From assembly GCA_037039685.1 (NCBI GenBank), contig JAWNGF010000004.1, positions 1,984,001-2,048,000 of the forward strand: a stretch of 64,000 nucleotides of DNA, read 5' to 3'. Shown here piece by piece: positions 12,120 to 22,586 of the stretch. Within the stretch, counting starts at the first letter, position 1; each line of letters begins with the position of its first letter. The notes beneath the pieces were generated by a model. That model was given only the letters and a program-made list of their open reading frames with translations, had not been told where the DNA came from and did no database searches. The position numbers were made by a program, and so were the translations under genes. This DNA comes from Ceratobasidium sp. AG-K. Its lineage: Eukaryota > Basidiomycota > Agaricomycetes > Cantharellales > Ceratobasidiaceae.

Positions 12120-12133
12120 TTAGGTCAAGCCTT
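11988..12133 (+). promoter_or_regulatory. Element A self-priming pair (5' transcript end and PBS)
   Basis: AAGGCTTGACCT at 11988-11999 lies about 30 nt after the TATA box. Its exact reverse complement AGGTCAAGCCTT is at 12122-12133, 2 nt after the LTR end. This is the geometry known from Tf1 of fission yeast, where the mRNA 5' end folds back to prime reverse transcription. I saw no obvious tRNA primer match. Function is inferred from position. Confidence 0.75.
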
Positions 12134-12605
12134 TCAAAAAGCATCAGCCTCAAAGCTCCTGCTTTTTCCACCAAGTAGATAGAACGTACACGGGAAAACG
12201 GGCATAGTACAACGGACGAAGAGCTATACTTGATATAGACCAGTAGTCCCACGTCGCTATACGCTGTCAGTGAACCCAATTGTTATCCTCTTTCGGGTCA
12301 TAGCGGCTTTAGTCAGCTAAATACACCCTCATTCTGTTATACACTGTCGTTATCACGCCCGCCCAAGGCTGTTGATAACTGATAAGATCAGATAAGGAGT
12401 ATATAAAGCAAAAGCTTAGCGTCTAGCACCCTTCACATCCAAATCAACATCTCGAGGAAGCCAGATCCTCTCAAGCGAAACTGGAAAGTGGTCGGAGCAC
12501 CACCCAAGTTAACACTCTTATCCATCAAGAACCACATCAACCCGTCGTTTCCATCAGTACGCACTAAAAAGGAACTAATTAGTAACTAACTAATTAACCT
12601 TAAAA

Positions 12606-13417
12606 GTGTTCCCCGCATTTTTTAGCCTCTGCGAAGCAGTCTTTAGACTAAAGGACTTCGTACTTGATCTAGACACCAAAGTCGACAAATTAAACAGTCG
12701 AATCGAAGTGCTAGAAGAAGATCAAGTTGAACAAGCAGAGGATTTAAGGGTCGAACGTACCAGAAACGACGAAAACCACAATCAACTCGAAGCCGATTAT
12801 CAATCCCTCCATTCAAGGCTCAAGTTCATCGAAATTAACCTCGACAATACAAATAAGCAACAAGCCGATCAAGATCGTGTCCAAAGCATAAATCTAGCGG
12901 ACACTAATATCGAAGTCGAGCGATTGCAAGAACAAACCCGTGTCTTGATCGAAAACTGCGACCAACTTATAAAAATCCAAGAAAAACACACTCGAAAGGT
13001 CGAAAATCTCATCAGCAACAACAAACGTCAGTGGCATACTATCGAAACCCTTAAAGACAAAATCAAGGGCAAATACTGTCATCAAGCAGCAGAAGTGCGT
13101 ATTCCTATCAATCAGGATTACCGCCTTCTAAATCACCTTAATACTATCGCACCCAACCCTTTTCAGTGGGACCAAGACCCCGACTCACACAGGAACAACA
13201 CAGGGAACAACTTAGACTAGAGTCCCTAAGACTCTTTATTGAAGACGTTCATTGTAACTACATATACGAACAGTACAACGAACTAGGTCAAATCAACGCA
13301 TTGTTCCTGGAAGACGAAAATCTTGAATTGATATTTTTGAGAAGCTTGCGCATCATTAAAGACAGAAGGGTTCGAAGAAGAATCCGTGATATTTTGTACG
13401 GTCTGGGATCCCAATAA
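12606..13417 (+). CDS. Element A upstream ORF0, coiled-coil protein
   Basis: An open frame of about 204 codons (12606-13220) continues in a second frame (13166-13417, 83 codons). The first part is rich in Asp, Glu, Asn and Gln with regular hydrophobic spacing, a probable coiled coil over about residues 15-160. The second part is charged and ends near RRRIRDILYGLGSQ. There is no in-frame ATG: the frame opens at GTG after a TAA. Element G carries the same reading (50306 down to 49812, also without ATG). An unseen 5' exon or non-AUG start is needed. No homologous family was recognised. It could be an N-terminal Gag-like or accessory protein. Confidence 0.5.
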
Positions 13418-13442
13418 ATCTACCTCTTTTCCCCACTCCGAT

Positions 13443-14796
13443 ATGTCAAGAGCCCCATCACCTAGTCAAGGGGGATTTACCCAAATCTCAGCAACATCCG
13501 GACCTGAGGTAGTTGCACATGCAATCAATGCCTTAATAGACGAAGTGCGAAAAATTAACGGTCATATTAATGCCTTAAATGGTATCACCTCTACCCTAGA
13601 ACAGGGAATCGACAATAACATTGCAGATATCCACGCAATTCAAAATCAAACTGCACAAATTGCACCCCTTCACCAATTAATGAATGCAGTATCTCAGTCA
13701 CTTGCAAACCTAGGGGCAACACCCTCCACCACCGCGTCAACAACCACCCCAGGATACAAACTCAAAATGCATCCCCCAGAGGAATTTTCTGGAGATGTAG
13801 ATAAATTTGACAAGTTTAAGTCGCAATGTACCTTGTACATAAATCATACGTCGCCACAAGCAACCACAGAACAAAAAATCACTTATATCATGGGTTATTG
13901 CAAGGGGCCTGCCTATGTATGGATGCAACCTGGAATTGATGTAGACACAGCAAGAAGGGGAGCAACAAATTGGCTACACGACATGGATGAATTCTGGAAC
14001 GAAATGCAAGCTAGGTTTGGCGATGTTCACAAGATCGACCGATATAGACAATTATACAAGAAATTGATCCAGAAGAACTCTGTCCAAGATTATCTACGAG
14101 ACTTCGTCACTTATTCATCGGTACTAGGGTACACTGATCAAGTACTTCGTGATGATTTCTATGATGGTCTTAAGGATGAAATCAAGATGGCCATGGTGTC
14201 ACAGAACTTTAAACCCCACAAAGTGACAAGGACATTCAACCAAGTTCGCGAAAGAGCCCTGGAAATTGACTCCACAATGAATGCTATTAACGCACCAAAG
14301 AAGTTGCAAAGCCCACAAACCACCACTTCGAAACAAAGTACTTCCAAGACAATCACAAGTACTCCAAACGCCTCACTAGGTCAAAGATTCAATGTAAACG
14401 ACCGAGTCTTTATGTCAAAACCTACGGGGGGGGGTGCAATACGGCAAAATCTCAAGCATTACTCGAAACGCCAAGGGCCGTCCAGTTCCACAGATCTCCT
14501 GGGATGATGGGACAAAAGGAAATGTCCCTTTTGGAGCAATTCAAAGAGACACCCGAACCAGTAACCTCAACGCTCCTACCATCCAAACACCCAAACCGTC
14601 CACTCCTGCTAAAGACCCTAATGCAATGGACCTTGATGGAAAAGGAAAAGGACCAATGATCTGCTTCACCTGCGGCGGTAAGGGACACTCAGCAAGAGTC
14701 TGTCCTTCCAAGAACACAGCGTCAGGGTTTGAAGCCCAGATTGAAGAAATCTCTTCAGACATCGAATCGGGAAAAGACGTCACCAAGGCTTATTAA
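13443..14796 (+). CDS. gag: Element A gag (capsid and zinc knuckle), frame switch at a G run
   Basis: Starts at ATG 13443. The region around residues 100-280 resembles the retrotransposon gag capsid family (LKMHPPEEFSGDVDKFDKFK and following). The frame ends at 14507. The C-terminal part, with the CCHC knuckle CFTCGGKGHSARVC near 14661-14702, continues in another frame from about 14434. The switch falls on nine consecutive Gs at about 14426-14434, and reading with eight Gs would join both parts. The cause may be replication slippage, a sequencing error or programmed shifting. Stop at 14794-14796, 35 nt before pol. Confidence 0.8.
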
Positions 14797-14831
14797 GGAG
14801 CCAAGTACTCGGTGATATATTAGCTAGTAAT

Positions 14832-17800
14832 ATGGATGAACTAGAAATCATGTCAATATCAAATGAAAACCAATTATACCTTGATTTCACCGCTCATCCA
14901 CTAGCTACGGCTCCTGGTTCTAAGTCAGTTAACAGATCAAAAAAATTCTCTGGACAAGCACTTCTTGACTGCGGCGCAACCTCCTGTTTCATCAACCCTT
15001 CCCTAGCAAAAGAAGCAAACCTTCCCCTTTTCCAACACGAAAAACCCAAGACTCTGCGAGTTATAGATGGACGAGAAGTCTCGTCTGGAAAAGTCACCCA
15101 CTATACCAAATTTAAACTTGTCATGGGAACACATTCCAGCAAAATAGAATGTCATGTCACAAACATTGGAAGACACCCTATCGTACTTGGGATGTCATGG
15201 CTCAAGAGACATAACCCACAAATTAATTGGAAAAATAGGACAATTGCATACACAAGCAAATTCTGCTCAAAAAACTGCCTAGAAGTCCCATCTACACTCC
15301 AAATTGCAGCAGAAACCACATTACCAGAGGAATACAAAGAGTTCGCAGATGTGTTCGACGAATCCAGATTAGAAGAACTCCCACCTCACAGGCCAACTGA
15401 CATTACGCTCGACCTCCTACCAGAAGCTAAACTAAAGCATGGCCCTATTTACAAAACGTCCCCAGCTGAAGACAAAGAAATGAAGAAAGTACTAGAAACC
15501 CTTATCCGAAGGGGACACATTCAGATTTCTAAGTCTCCCTTGGCTTCCCCGGTTCTGTTTGTCAAAAAACCCCATCCAGAAGACCCAAACAACCCTGAAT
15601 TACGCTTTTGCGTTGACTACAGATATGTGAATTCGCTATGCAAATTCAACGCAAGTGGAATACCTCTATTGGACCAATGGTTAAGGGCCCTGGAAGGATT
15701 TGTCATTGGCACCACTCTAGACTTGGCACAAGGATTCCATCAAACCCGAATAGCAGCAGGCCATGAATGGAAAACAGCATTCAAAACTCAATACGGCATG
15801 TACGAATGGAAAGTCATGCCCTTCGGTCTCAAAAACGCTCCATCAAGCTTCCAGTCCCTAATGAACTCTATATTCAGGGACATTATGGGGGTTTTCGTAC
15901 TCGTATACATTGATGATATCTTTGTTTTTTCCAAACGAGTCGAAGATCATCCAGGACACGTGAAAGAGGTGCTAAGAAGACTAAGGGAACACAAGCTGAT
16001 TGCGAAATTGAGGAAATGCAAGTTCCACCAAACCAGACTGGACTGGGTAGGATTGGTCATTTCCAATAAAGGAATCGAAACGGATCAGGAAAAGGTCACG
16101 GCGGCTATGAATTGGAAAGCTCCCAAAAATGTCAAACAAGTTCAAGAATTCCTAGGATTCGTCAATTTCTATCGAAGATTCATTCAAGACTTTGCCGGCA
16201 AAGCCAGACCTCTGTACAACCTACTTAAGAAGGATCAAAAGTGGCAGTGGACAAGCAAAGAACAAGAGGCCATGAATGCACTAAAAGAAGCTCTTAAAGT
16301 GGCACCTGTAATGATGCAGCCCGATCAGAATAAGGAATTTTTCCTCAAGACAGATGCGTCGGGATTTGCCACAGGAGCAGTTTTATCTCAGAAGGATGAA
16401 GAAGGAAAATTACACCCTGTAGCTTTTCTTTCTAAATCACTAAATCCGGCTGAACGAAACTATGACATTTTCGACAAAGAACTATTGGCAATAATTAGAG
16501 CTTTCAAGGAATGGCGGCACTTACTTCAAGGCACAGAGAAAGCCATTCAAGTGATAACAGATCACAAGAATTTGGAATACTTCTCATCATCCAAACAATT
16601 GAATCAACGCCAAATCCGCTGGATGAATTTCTTAGTAGACTTCAACTTCCAAATCCTGTACAGGCCAGGAAGCCAAAACAAAAAAGCAGATATTCTCTCG
16701 AGGCAATATGACCTAGAACCTTTGGGGGGGGTAGAGAACCAAGTTCTCCTCAAACCAGACATTTTCATTTCGGCTATTACCCCTGACCAGGAGATTAACG
16801 ACCTAATCAGACAAGCAATCCTTGAAGATTCCAGATTAGAAGAAGCCCACAATAAGCTGAGAAACGGAGAAAAAGTCAAAGATTGGGAATACAGAGAAGG
16901 ACTCCTAATGTTCAAAGGGAAGATCTTTGTCCCCAAGGATGAAACCATCAGAAACCTGATATTGGAATCGCACCATGACAATATTACAGCTGGGCATCCT
17001 GGACAAGCAAGAACATTAGAATTGGTCTCAAGAACTTACTACTGGCCAACCATGAAGAAATTTGTCAACTCTTATGTGTCACACTGCGAAACATGCATTC
17101 GAATTAAACCATCGAACCAACTCCCCACAGGACTACTGCACCCTTTACATATCCCTGAGAGACCTTGGGAAGAGATCTCCTATGACATGATTGTAGGGCT
17201 CCCAGAATCAGAAGGATATGACGCAATCTTGACAGTGGTAGATCGGTTCTCCAAAATGGCACACTATCTCCCTTGCAAATCAACGGCCACAGCAGTAGAC
17301 ATAGCCAATATCTTCATTGCAAACATTTGGAAACTTCACGGCACCCCAAAAGCAACAGTCTCGGATAGAGGATCCACTTTCAACTCAAAGTTCATTAGGC
17401 ATCTGTACAAACGGTTGGACGTAAAACCTACCTTCAGTACAGCCTACCATCCAAGAACAGATGGACAGTCAGAACGAGCAAACCAAGTCGTTGAAATCTT
17501 TATCAGAGCTTTTGTCAACCATAGGCAAAACAACTGGGTGGCTCTGCTCCCTATGGCAGAATTTGCTTACAACAATGGAATCCAAGCATCTACTGGCAAA
17601 ACCCCTTTCCAAATTTGCCAGGGTTTCAATCCTAGAATGAACATCGGGGAAGAATCAGACTATACTGTTCCGGAAGCTGATGCCCATGCAGAATTCCTGT
17701 TGAAAGGATATGACGAAGTCAAAGCTGCCCTCATCCTAGCAAATCAGTCCTATAAATACTACTTTGATAAAGGAGCCAGAGAACCAGAAGAGATAAACCC

Positions 17801-18230
17801 GGGGGATAAAGTCTGGCTTAATCATCAGAACATTTCCACAGACAGACCCTCAGTAAAACTCTCCCACAAAGTTTTAGGCCCTTACAAAGTAATGGAAAAA
17901 GTAGGAACTCATGCCTTCAAACTGGAATTACCAAAATCAATGAAAGTTCATCCTGTCTTCCACGTCATGCTGCTCAAGAAATTCCACTCTGATCCCCACG
18001 GCCGCGAACCCGCTCAACCACCCCCTATTGTCACACAAGATGGAGAGGAAGAATGGGAAGTCGAAGAGATCCTTAATTCCAAGAAAATCCGCCGTCAACT
18101 CCACTATTACGTTAAGTGGAAAGGATACTCTCATGCAGACAACTCTTGGCAGTCAAAGGAAGATCTCAAGAACGCTCCTGAACTGGTTGATAAATTTCAC
18201 AAACTCCATCCCACCGCGCCAGGCCCTTAG
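14832..18230 (+). CDS. pol: Element A Pol: protease, RT, RNase H, integrase, chromodomain
   Basis: An intact frame of 1132 residues starting at ATG 14832. Order: aspartic protease with LLDCGATS (Asp near 46), reverse transcriptase with YIDD near 359-362, RNase H with KTDASG near 505, integrase zinc finger HHDN...CETC near 713-755, and the integrase D-D-E core (Asp in SYDMIVGLP near 783, SDRGSTF near 842, Glu in DGQSERANQ near 879). A chromodomain (YYVKWKGYSHADNSW) lies near 1072-1125. A C-terminal chromodomain defines chromoviruses and is thought to steer integration to heterochromatin. Pol stops 10 nt before the 3' LTR, leaving no room for an ORF3. Confidence 0.95.
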   Translation: MDELEIMSISNENQLYLDFTAHPLATAPGSKSVNRSKKFSGQALLDCGATSCFINPSLAKEANLPLFQHEKPKTLRVIDGREVSSGKVTHYTKFKLVMGTHSSKIECHVTNIGRHPIVLGMSWLKRHNPQINWKNRTIAYTSKFCSKNCLEVPSTLQIAAETTLPEEYKEFADVFDESRLEELPPHRPTDITLDLLPEAKLKHGPIYKTSPAEDKEMKKVLETLIRRGHIQISKSPLASPVLFVKKPHPEDPNNPELRFCVDYRYVNSLCKFNASGIPLLDQWLRALEGFVIGTTLDLAQGFHQTRIAAGHEWKTAFKTQYGMYEWKVMPFGLKNAPSSFQSLMNSIFRDIMGVFVLVYIDDIFVFSKRVEDHPGHVKEVLRRLREHKLIAKLRKCKFHQTRLDWVGLVISNKGIETDQEKVTAAMNWKAPKNVKQVQEFLGFVNFYRRFIQDFAGKARPLYNLLKKDQKWQWTSKEQEAMNALKEALKVAPVMMQPDQNKEFFLKTDASGFATGAVLSQKDEEGKLHPVAFLSKSLNPAERNYDIFDKELLAIIRAFKEWRHLLQGTEKAIQVITDHKNLEYFSSSKQLNQRQIRWMNFLVDFNFQILYRPGSQNKKADILSRQYDLEPLGGVENQVLLKPDIFISAITPDQEINDLIRQAILEDSRLEEAHNKLRNGEKVKDWEYREGLLMFKGKIFVPKDETIRNLILESHHDNITAGHPGQARTLELVSRTYYWPTMKKFVNSYVSHCETCIRIKPSNQLPTGLLHPLHIPERPWEEISYDMIVGLPESEGYDAILTVVDRFSKMAHYLPCKSTATAVDIANIFIANIWKLHGTPKATVSDRGSTFNSKFIRHLYKRLDVKPTFSTAYHPRTDGQSERANQVVEIFIRAFVNHRQNNWVALLPMAEFAYNNGIQASTGKTPFQICQGFNPRMNIGEESDYTVPEADAHAEFLLKGYDEVKAALILANQSYKYYFDKGAREPEEINPGDKVWLNHQNISTDRPSVKLSHKVLGPYKVMEKVGTHAFKLELPKSMKVHPVFHVMLLKKFHSDPHGREPAQPPPIVTQDGEEEWEVEEILNSKKIRRQLHYYVKWKGYSHADNSWQSKEDLKNAPELVDKFHKLHPTAPGP

Positions 18231-18240
18231 GAGGGGGTAA

Positions 18241-18656
18241 TGTCATGAGCTGACTAAGCTCAGACATTTTATTCCGATTTTATATCTTTTTTTCCGAACA
18301 CTTTCCTTTTTTGGTACAAATGTCCTCTGGCGCTTATACTTGTATCATGTGATGTATTTGTCTTTTCATTTGATATTGGTGGTGCTTCCGGAACTTCCAG
18401 AATGTCGAGTCATGTCCCTTATCTCGCTTATCATCGGTTGTACTCGGCTTTCCCACACTGATAGTTGATGACGTGGCACTGATCCCCCATGTATATAAAC
18501 CCAGAGGTCAAGCCGGTTAACGACAAGGCTTGACCTCCTCTCCACTAGGACTTGCTCAATCAAATCCTTTAACTATCACTATTCCTTGGGTTCTAAGACT
18601 TGTCTAAGTCAAACCCCTTAACCTTTATATATACCTAATTTACCCAAGTCGGGACA
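18241..18656 (+). repeat. Element A 3' LTR
   Basis: 416 bp with no difference seen from 11704-12119. The purine tract aggagggggtaa lies immediately upstream (18229-18240) and fits a polypurine tract. Confidence 0.95.
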
Positions 18657-19054
18657 TCCGCGCTCTTGAGGACGACGTCGTGGACAGTGAGTCCAATACA
18701 ACCACGGCAGTGGTAGTATTTGTTGCAACCAATGTTGGTTGGATTGGAAGGCCGGGATTCTGGGTGGCTGACCCAGAGGAGGGAGCCAAGGCAAGGGGTG
18801 ATGAGGGACGTATGCTGTTCGTCCCATTTGATGGTTGCCCGCTCCCGCAGGGGAATATATCCCAGCTGGACGCCAGGCTCAAGGGCTTTGGCAAGAGCCT
18901 TGGCTTCATTGAGGGACCAGGGGGCCGTGTCCCAGTTGTTGATGGCAAACTTGCCTGGTCCTGCGAGCTTGAGGGCCTTTCCGTAGGCTCTAACCTTCTT
19001 GTAATTGGGGACCCAGGAGAAGGCGGAGGTGGCGGCGGTGCAAGCGGCAGGCAT
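18657..19054 (-). CDS. Element B ORF3, N-terminal part
   Basis: Starts at ATG 19054 (MPAACTAATSAF), overlapping pol in the -1/+1 relation. It contains YYHCRGC followed by VHDVVLKSAD, which matches YVCRGC...VSEVVLLS in ORF3 of elements E and F. The frame is cut at the tccgc target site of element A and resumes at 11703. The CRGC motif in a Trp-rich context might bind a metal, but no known family was recognised. Confidence 0.6.
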
Positions 19055-22000
19055 TGTTGGTAGAGTGAGGAAGAGTTTTTTGTGGTGGAGGGGGTGTTTT
19101 GCAGTGTACTAGTAGTAGTTGGCTGAAAAGCTGGAGTGATAATTTCTGCTGCTTTCCCCTTTGCCTTTTTGTACTCTGAGGAAGTGAAGTTCGGGGGGAG
19201 TGGGCCGGTGGGAAAGTCCTTCTGGAACCTTCTCATGACATGAGTCAGCTCGGCAAAGTTCTCTGCTGGTTCTTCTGTGTCTTCCAGAGGGCTGTAGCCC
19301 TTCCATCTGATGCGGTATTTCAGCTCATCAGGGTCTTGGTGCCAATCTACTATCTTCTCTACTTCATATTCCTCCTCACCTTCTTCAGTCATGATTGGCG
19401 GAGGTCGGGGTTGATTTTGTTGGAAGTCTAGGTCTTCAGTATAGGGGGTCAACATGTTTCCATGGAAGACATTGTGGATGCGCATGGATTTTGGGAGATC
19501 AAGTTGGTAGGTGTGTGAAGAGATTCGCTTTTTCACAACAAAGGGACCTGTTTTCTTGTCATCAAGCTTCTTGCTTGGGCGTCTTGTGGTAATGTTGGTA
19601 GTCAAGAGCCAGACGTTGTCTCCTTCCTTGTATTGTATTTTTGGGGTCTCTTCTCTTGATTGATGATATTCCATCAGAGCCTTTGTTTCTTCCCATACAG
19701 CCTCCATATCCTTTGTCCACTTGTCTCCCTCTGGGGATCGAGTCACATAGTCCTCAATAGACCATTTGGGAGTCATGCCATAGATGACTTCAAAGGGGGA
19801 TTTGTTTGTAACTCGGTTTTTGTGGTTGTTGTGGCAGAATTCCGCAATGGGTAACCATTTTGCCCAGTCATCCTGCTTGTGATTTCCAAAGATGCGTATC
19901 CATCCCTCAAGCCATTGGTTTGTTCTCTCCACCAAGCCATCTGTTTCAGGGTGGAAGGCAGTGGAGAATGTCCCTTGGATTCCTAGCCGTTTGTAGACTG
20001 CTTCTAAGAAGTGTGATTTGAAGGTGGTTCCTCTATCTGAGACAGTGGTTTTGGGGAAACCATGAAGGCGCCATACTTCCTTCACAAAAATATCAGCTAG
20101 TTCTTCTGAGTTTGTGGATTCTTTGCAGGGGATGAAGTGTGCCATTCTGGAAAAGCGGTCCATCACAACAAGGACACTGTCAAACCCTTGTGATCTTGGT
20201 AATTTCACTATGAAATCATATGCAATATTTTCCCAAGGTTTCTCCGGAATGGGCAAGGGTTTGAGTGGTAGGTGTCCTTTGCTTCCCTTCCCCCTCTGGC
20301 ACGCTTTGCAACTGTCAACATACTTGTTGACTTGAGCCTTCATGCCTGGCCAGTAGTAGTTTCTAGAAATGAGTTCTAGAGTTCTGGCTTGTCCTTGGTG
20401 ACCCGCAATGGGTGAATCATGGTAGAGTTTGAGAAGCTTCAGCTTGATGTCTTTTTTGTCTGGAACAACAATTCTGCCTTGGTACCAGAGGAGATCTTCA
20501 CTCATTTTGTAGTCCTTGAACTGTTTTTTCACAGAGGGTGGTAGGTCTTTCTTTCCCTTGGTACTTTTGATCAGAGTCCCCAGGCTTTCATCCTCCTCCA
20601 GAGCTTCCTTGATTTCTGCAATGATGTTGTCACTCATCAGGGCTGAGAATCCTTTGAAGTTTTTGGCGGAGATCATCACTTGTTCCGTGGAGGCGATATT
20701 GTTGTGATCGCTTCTCCTGGAAAGGATGTCTGGTTTTTCCGACATTTTGCCAGGTCTATAGTGGATTTCAAAATTGTAGCTTGCCAGCATGAGGAGCCAT
20801 CTGTTGTGTCATTGGTTGAAGGTGCTGGTCTTCTGCCAGTAAGTAAGGTTTTTGTGGTCTGTGTAGATCACTATTGGTTCCTTTGTTCCTTCAAGGTGAA
20901 TGCGCCAGTGTTGCAATGCTTCTATGATGGCAAGAAGCTCCTTGTCATGTGTGTCATAATTCAACTCTGCTTCTTTGAAGCTTTTTGAGAGAAACCCTAC
21001 TGGGTGTAAGTATCCATCTTTTTGTCGCTGGCTGAGAATAGCCCCCATTGCAACTCCTGAGGCATCTGTCTCAAGGAAATACTGCTTTGATTTGTCAGGA
21101 TGTGCAAGCACTGGTTCTCTTGATATGACATCTTTCAGGGAGTTTAAGGCTTCCTGGTGTTCTGAGTTCCATTCCCATTTCCTGTCTTTTCTTGTCAATT
21201 GAGTCAGGGGCTTGACAATCAAGGAGAAGGCCACCACGAATCTTCTATAGAAGTTGCAGAAACCAATGAACGCCTGCAGTTGTTTCACGGTTTTGGGAGT
21301 GGGCCATTCTTGGATAGTTTTGATCTTGTCCTTGTTCATGGAAATACTGTCCTCCTTGACAACAAAACCAACCCAGTCGGCTCTTTTTCCATAGAAGGTA
21401 CATTTCTTCAAATTTACAAAGAGGTTGTTCTTCCTCAATTGTTGCAAGACTTCCTTGATATCCATGGTGTGTTGATCTCTTCCTTGAGAAATAATCAGGA
21501 TGTCATCAATGTAGATCACAATCTTCACTCCAATCATGTCCCTGAAGATGTGGTCCATCATTCTTTGGAAAGTAGACGGTGCATTCTTGAGACCAAAGGC
21601 CATCACGGTGTATTCAAATAGCCCTTCTGAGGTGATAAAAGCTGTCTTCCATTCGTCTCCTTCTCTGATTCTGACATTCCAAAAGCCATTTTTCAGATCA
21701 AGTGAAGTGATGAAAAGTTCTTCTTTTGAACTTTCTCCAGTCTTCTTGAATATCTCTAGAAGTTGTTCAAGGAGTGGAATAGGATAGCGGTCTGGGATGG
21801 TTTCTTCATTTGCTCCTCTGTAGTCAACAACCGGATGTAGGTCAGGGATGGTTTGTCCTTCCTTTAGGGCTTTTTTGACAAAGAAGAGGCTTGCAGCTAG
21901 GGGAGATTTGCTGGGTCTGATACATCCTGACCGGAGTTCGTTCTTAATGTATTCCTTTGTTGCTTCTCTTTCCCTTGGTGACAGAGGGTAGGCCTTTTTT

Positions 22001-22569
22001 GGTTTCGGAAGGCGATTGTTGTCATAGAAGTCAATTCTACAATCCCATTCTCTGTGTTCAGGGAGTTTGTTGTATTTTTCTTTGTCAAAGACGTCCTTGA
22101 ATTCTTCAAGTTCCCTTGGTAGTTCCTGAAGTAGTCCTGCCTTGGCAATAAGGGGGTTTTCTGTTTTCCATTTGATAGCAAAGGGGGACCAGGATATCTC
22201 AGGGTTGGTCTCCTTCAGCCATGGCATTCCTAAAATCATGGGTTGTGTGCCGGTGTTCATGACATAGAATTTTTGGTGGAAAGTTCTTCCTTCTAGATCA
22301 AATTTCAGCTTGCACCTGAACCAGATCTGATCCTTTTGTGTTTTGCTGTCAATGGTTTCGATGCTTCTGGGGGTTTGTAACTTGGTCAAAGGGATATTGT
22401 TTTCCTTGGCAAAGTTCAGGTCGATGAAGTTTCTAGATGAGCCGGAGTCAATGAGAGTTGAGATTTTTTCCGTGATTCCCTCTGCGGTTGTGTATACCAT
22501 TGGTGTTTCATTTGTAGCCTTGTAATAGTATACATTTTGCAGAGAGGATATTGGGGCATTCTCACACAC
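18657..22569 (-). pseudogene. pol: Element B pol with one in-frame TGA
   Basis: Two open stretches, 22569-20809 and 20790 onward, are in the same frame and separated only by TGA at 20808-20806. E has Arg at this site (FNRRHARW), so a CGA-to-TGA change fits. Motifs in order: protease LIDSGSS, RT YIDDILIIS, RNase H ETDASGVAMG, integrase HHDS...CKAC, SDRGTTF and HPETDGLVERTNQ, then a chromodomain (YRIRWKGYSPLEDTEEP). The frame then stays open across the entire ORF3 region. Pol lies in the -1 frame relative to the end of gag, as in E, but I see no canonical slippery heptamer here. Confidence 0.85.
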
Positions 22570-22586
22570 GGTGGAGAGATGCCCTT

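Larger units (their letters stand above)
11704..18656 (+). mobile_element. Element A: Ty3/gypsy chromovirus with identical LTRs
   Basis: A 6953-bp LTR retrotransposon with 416-bp LTRs at 11704-12119 and 18241-18656 that look identical. It is flanked by the perfect duplication tccgc (11699-11703 and 18657-18661). Order: LTR, self-priming site, leader, coiled-coil ORF0, gag, pol ending in a chromodomain, purine tract, LTR. Identical LTRs mean a very recent insertion. It sits inside ORF3 of element B. ORF0 and gag each switch frame once, so this copy may not make full Gag unless the shifts are programmed or are sequencing errors. Confidence 0.95.
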
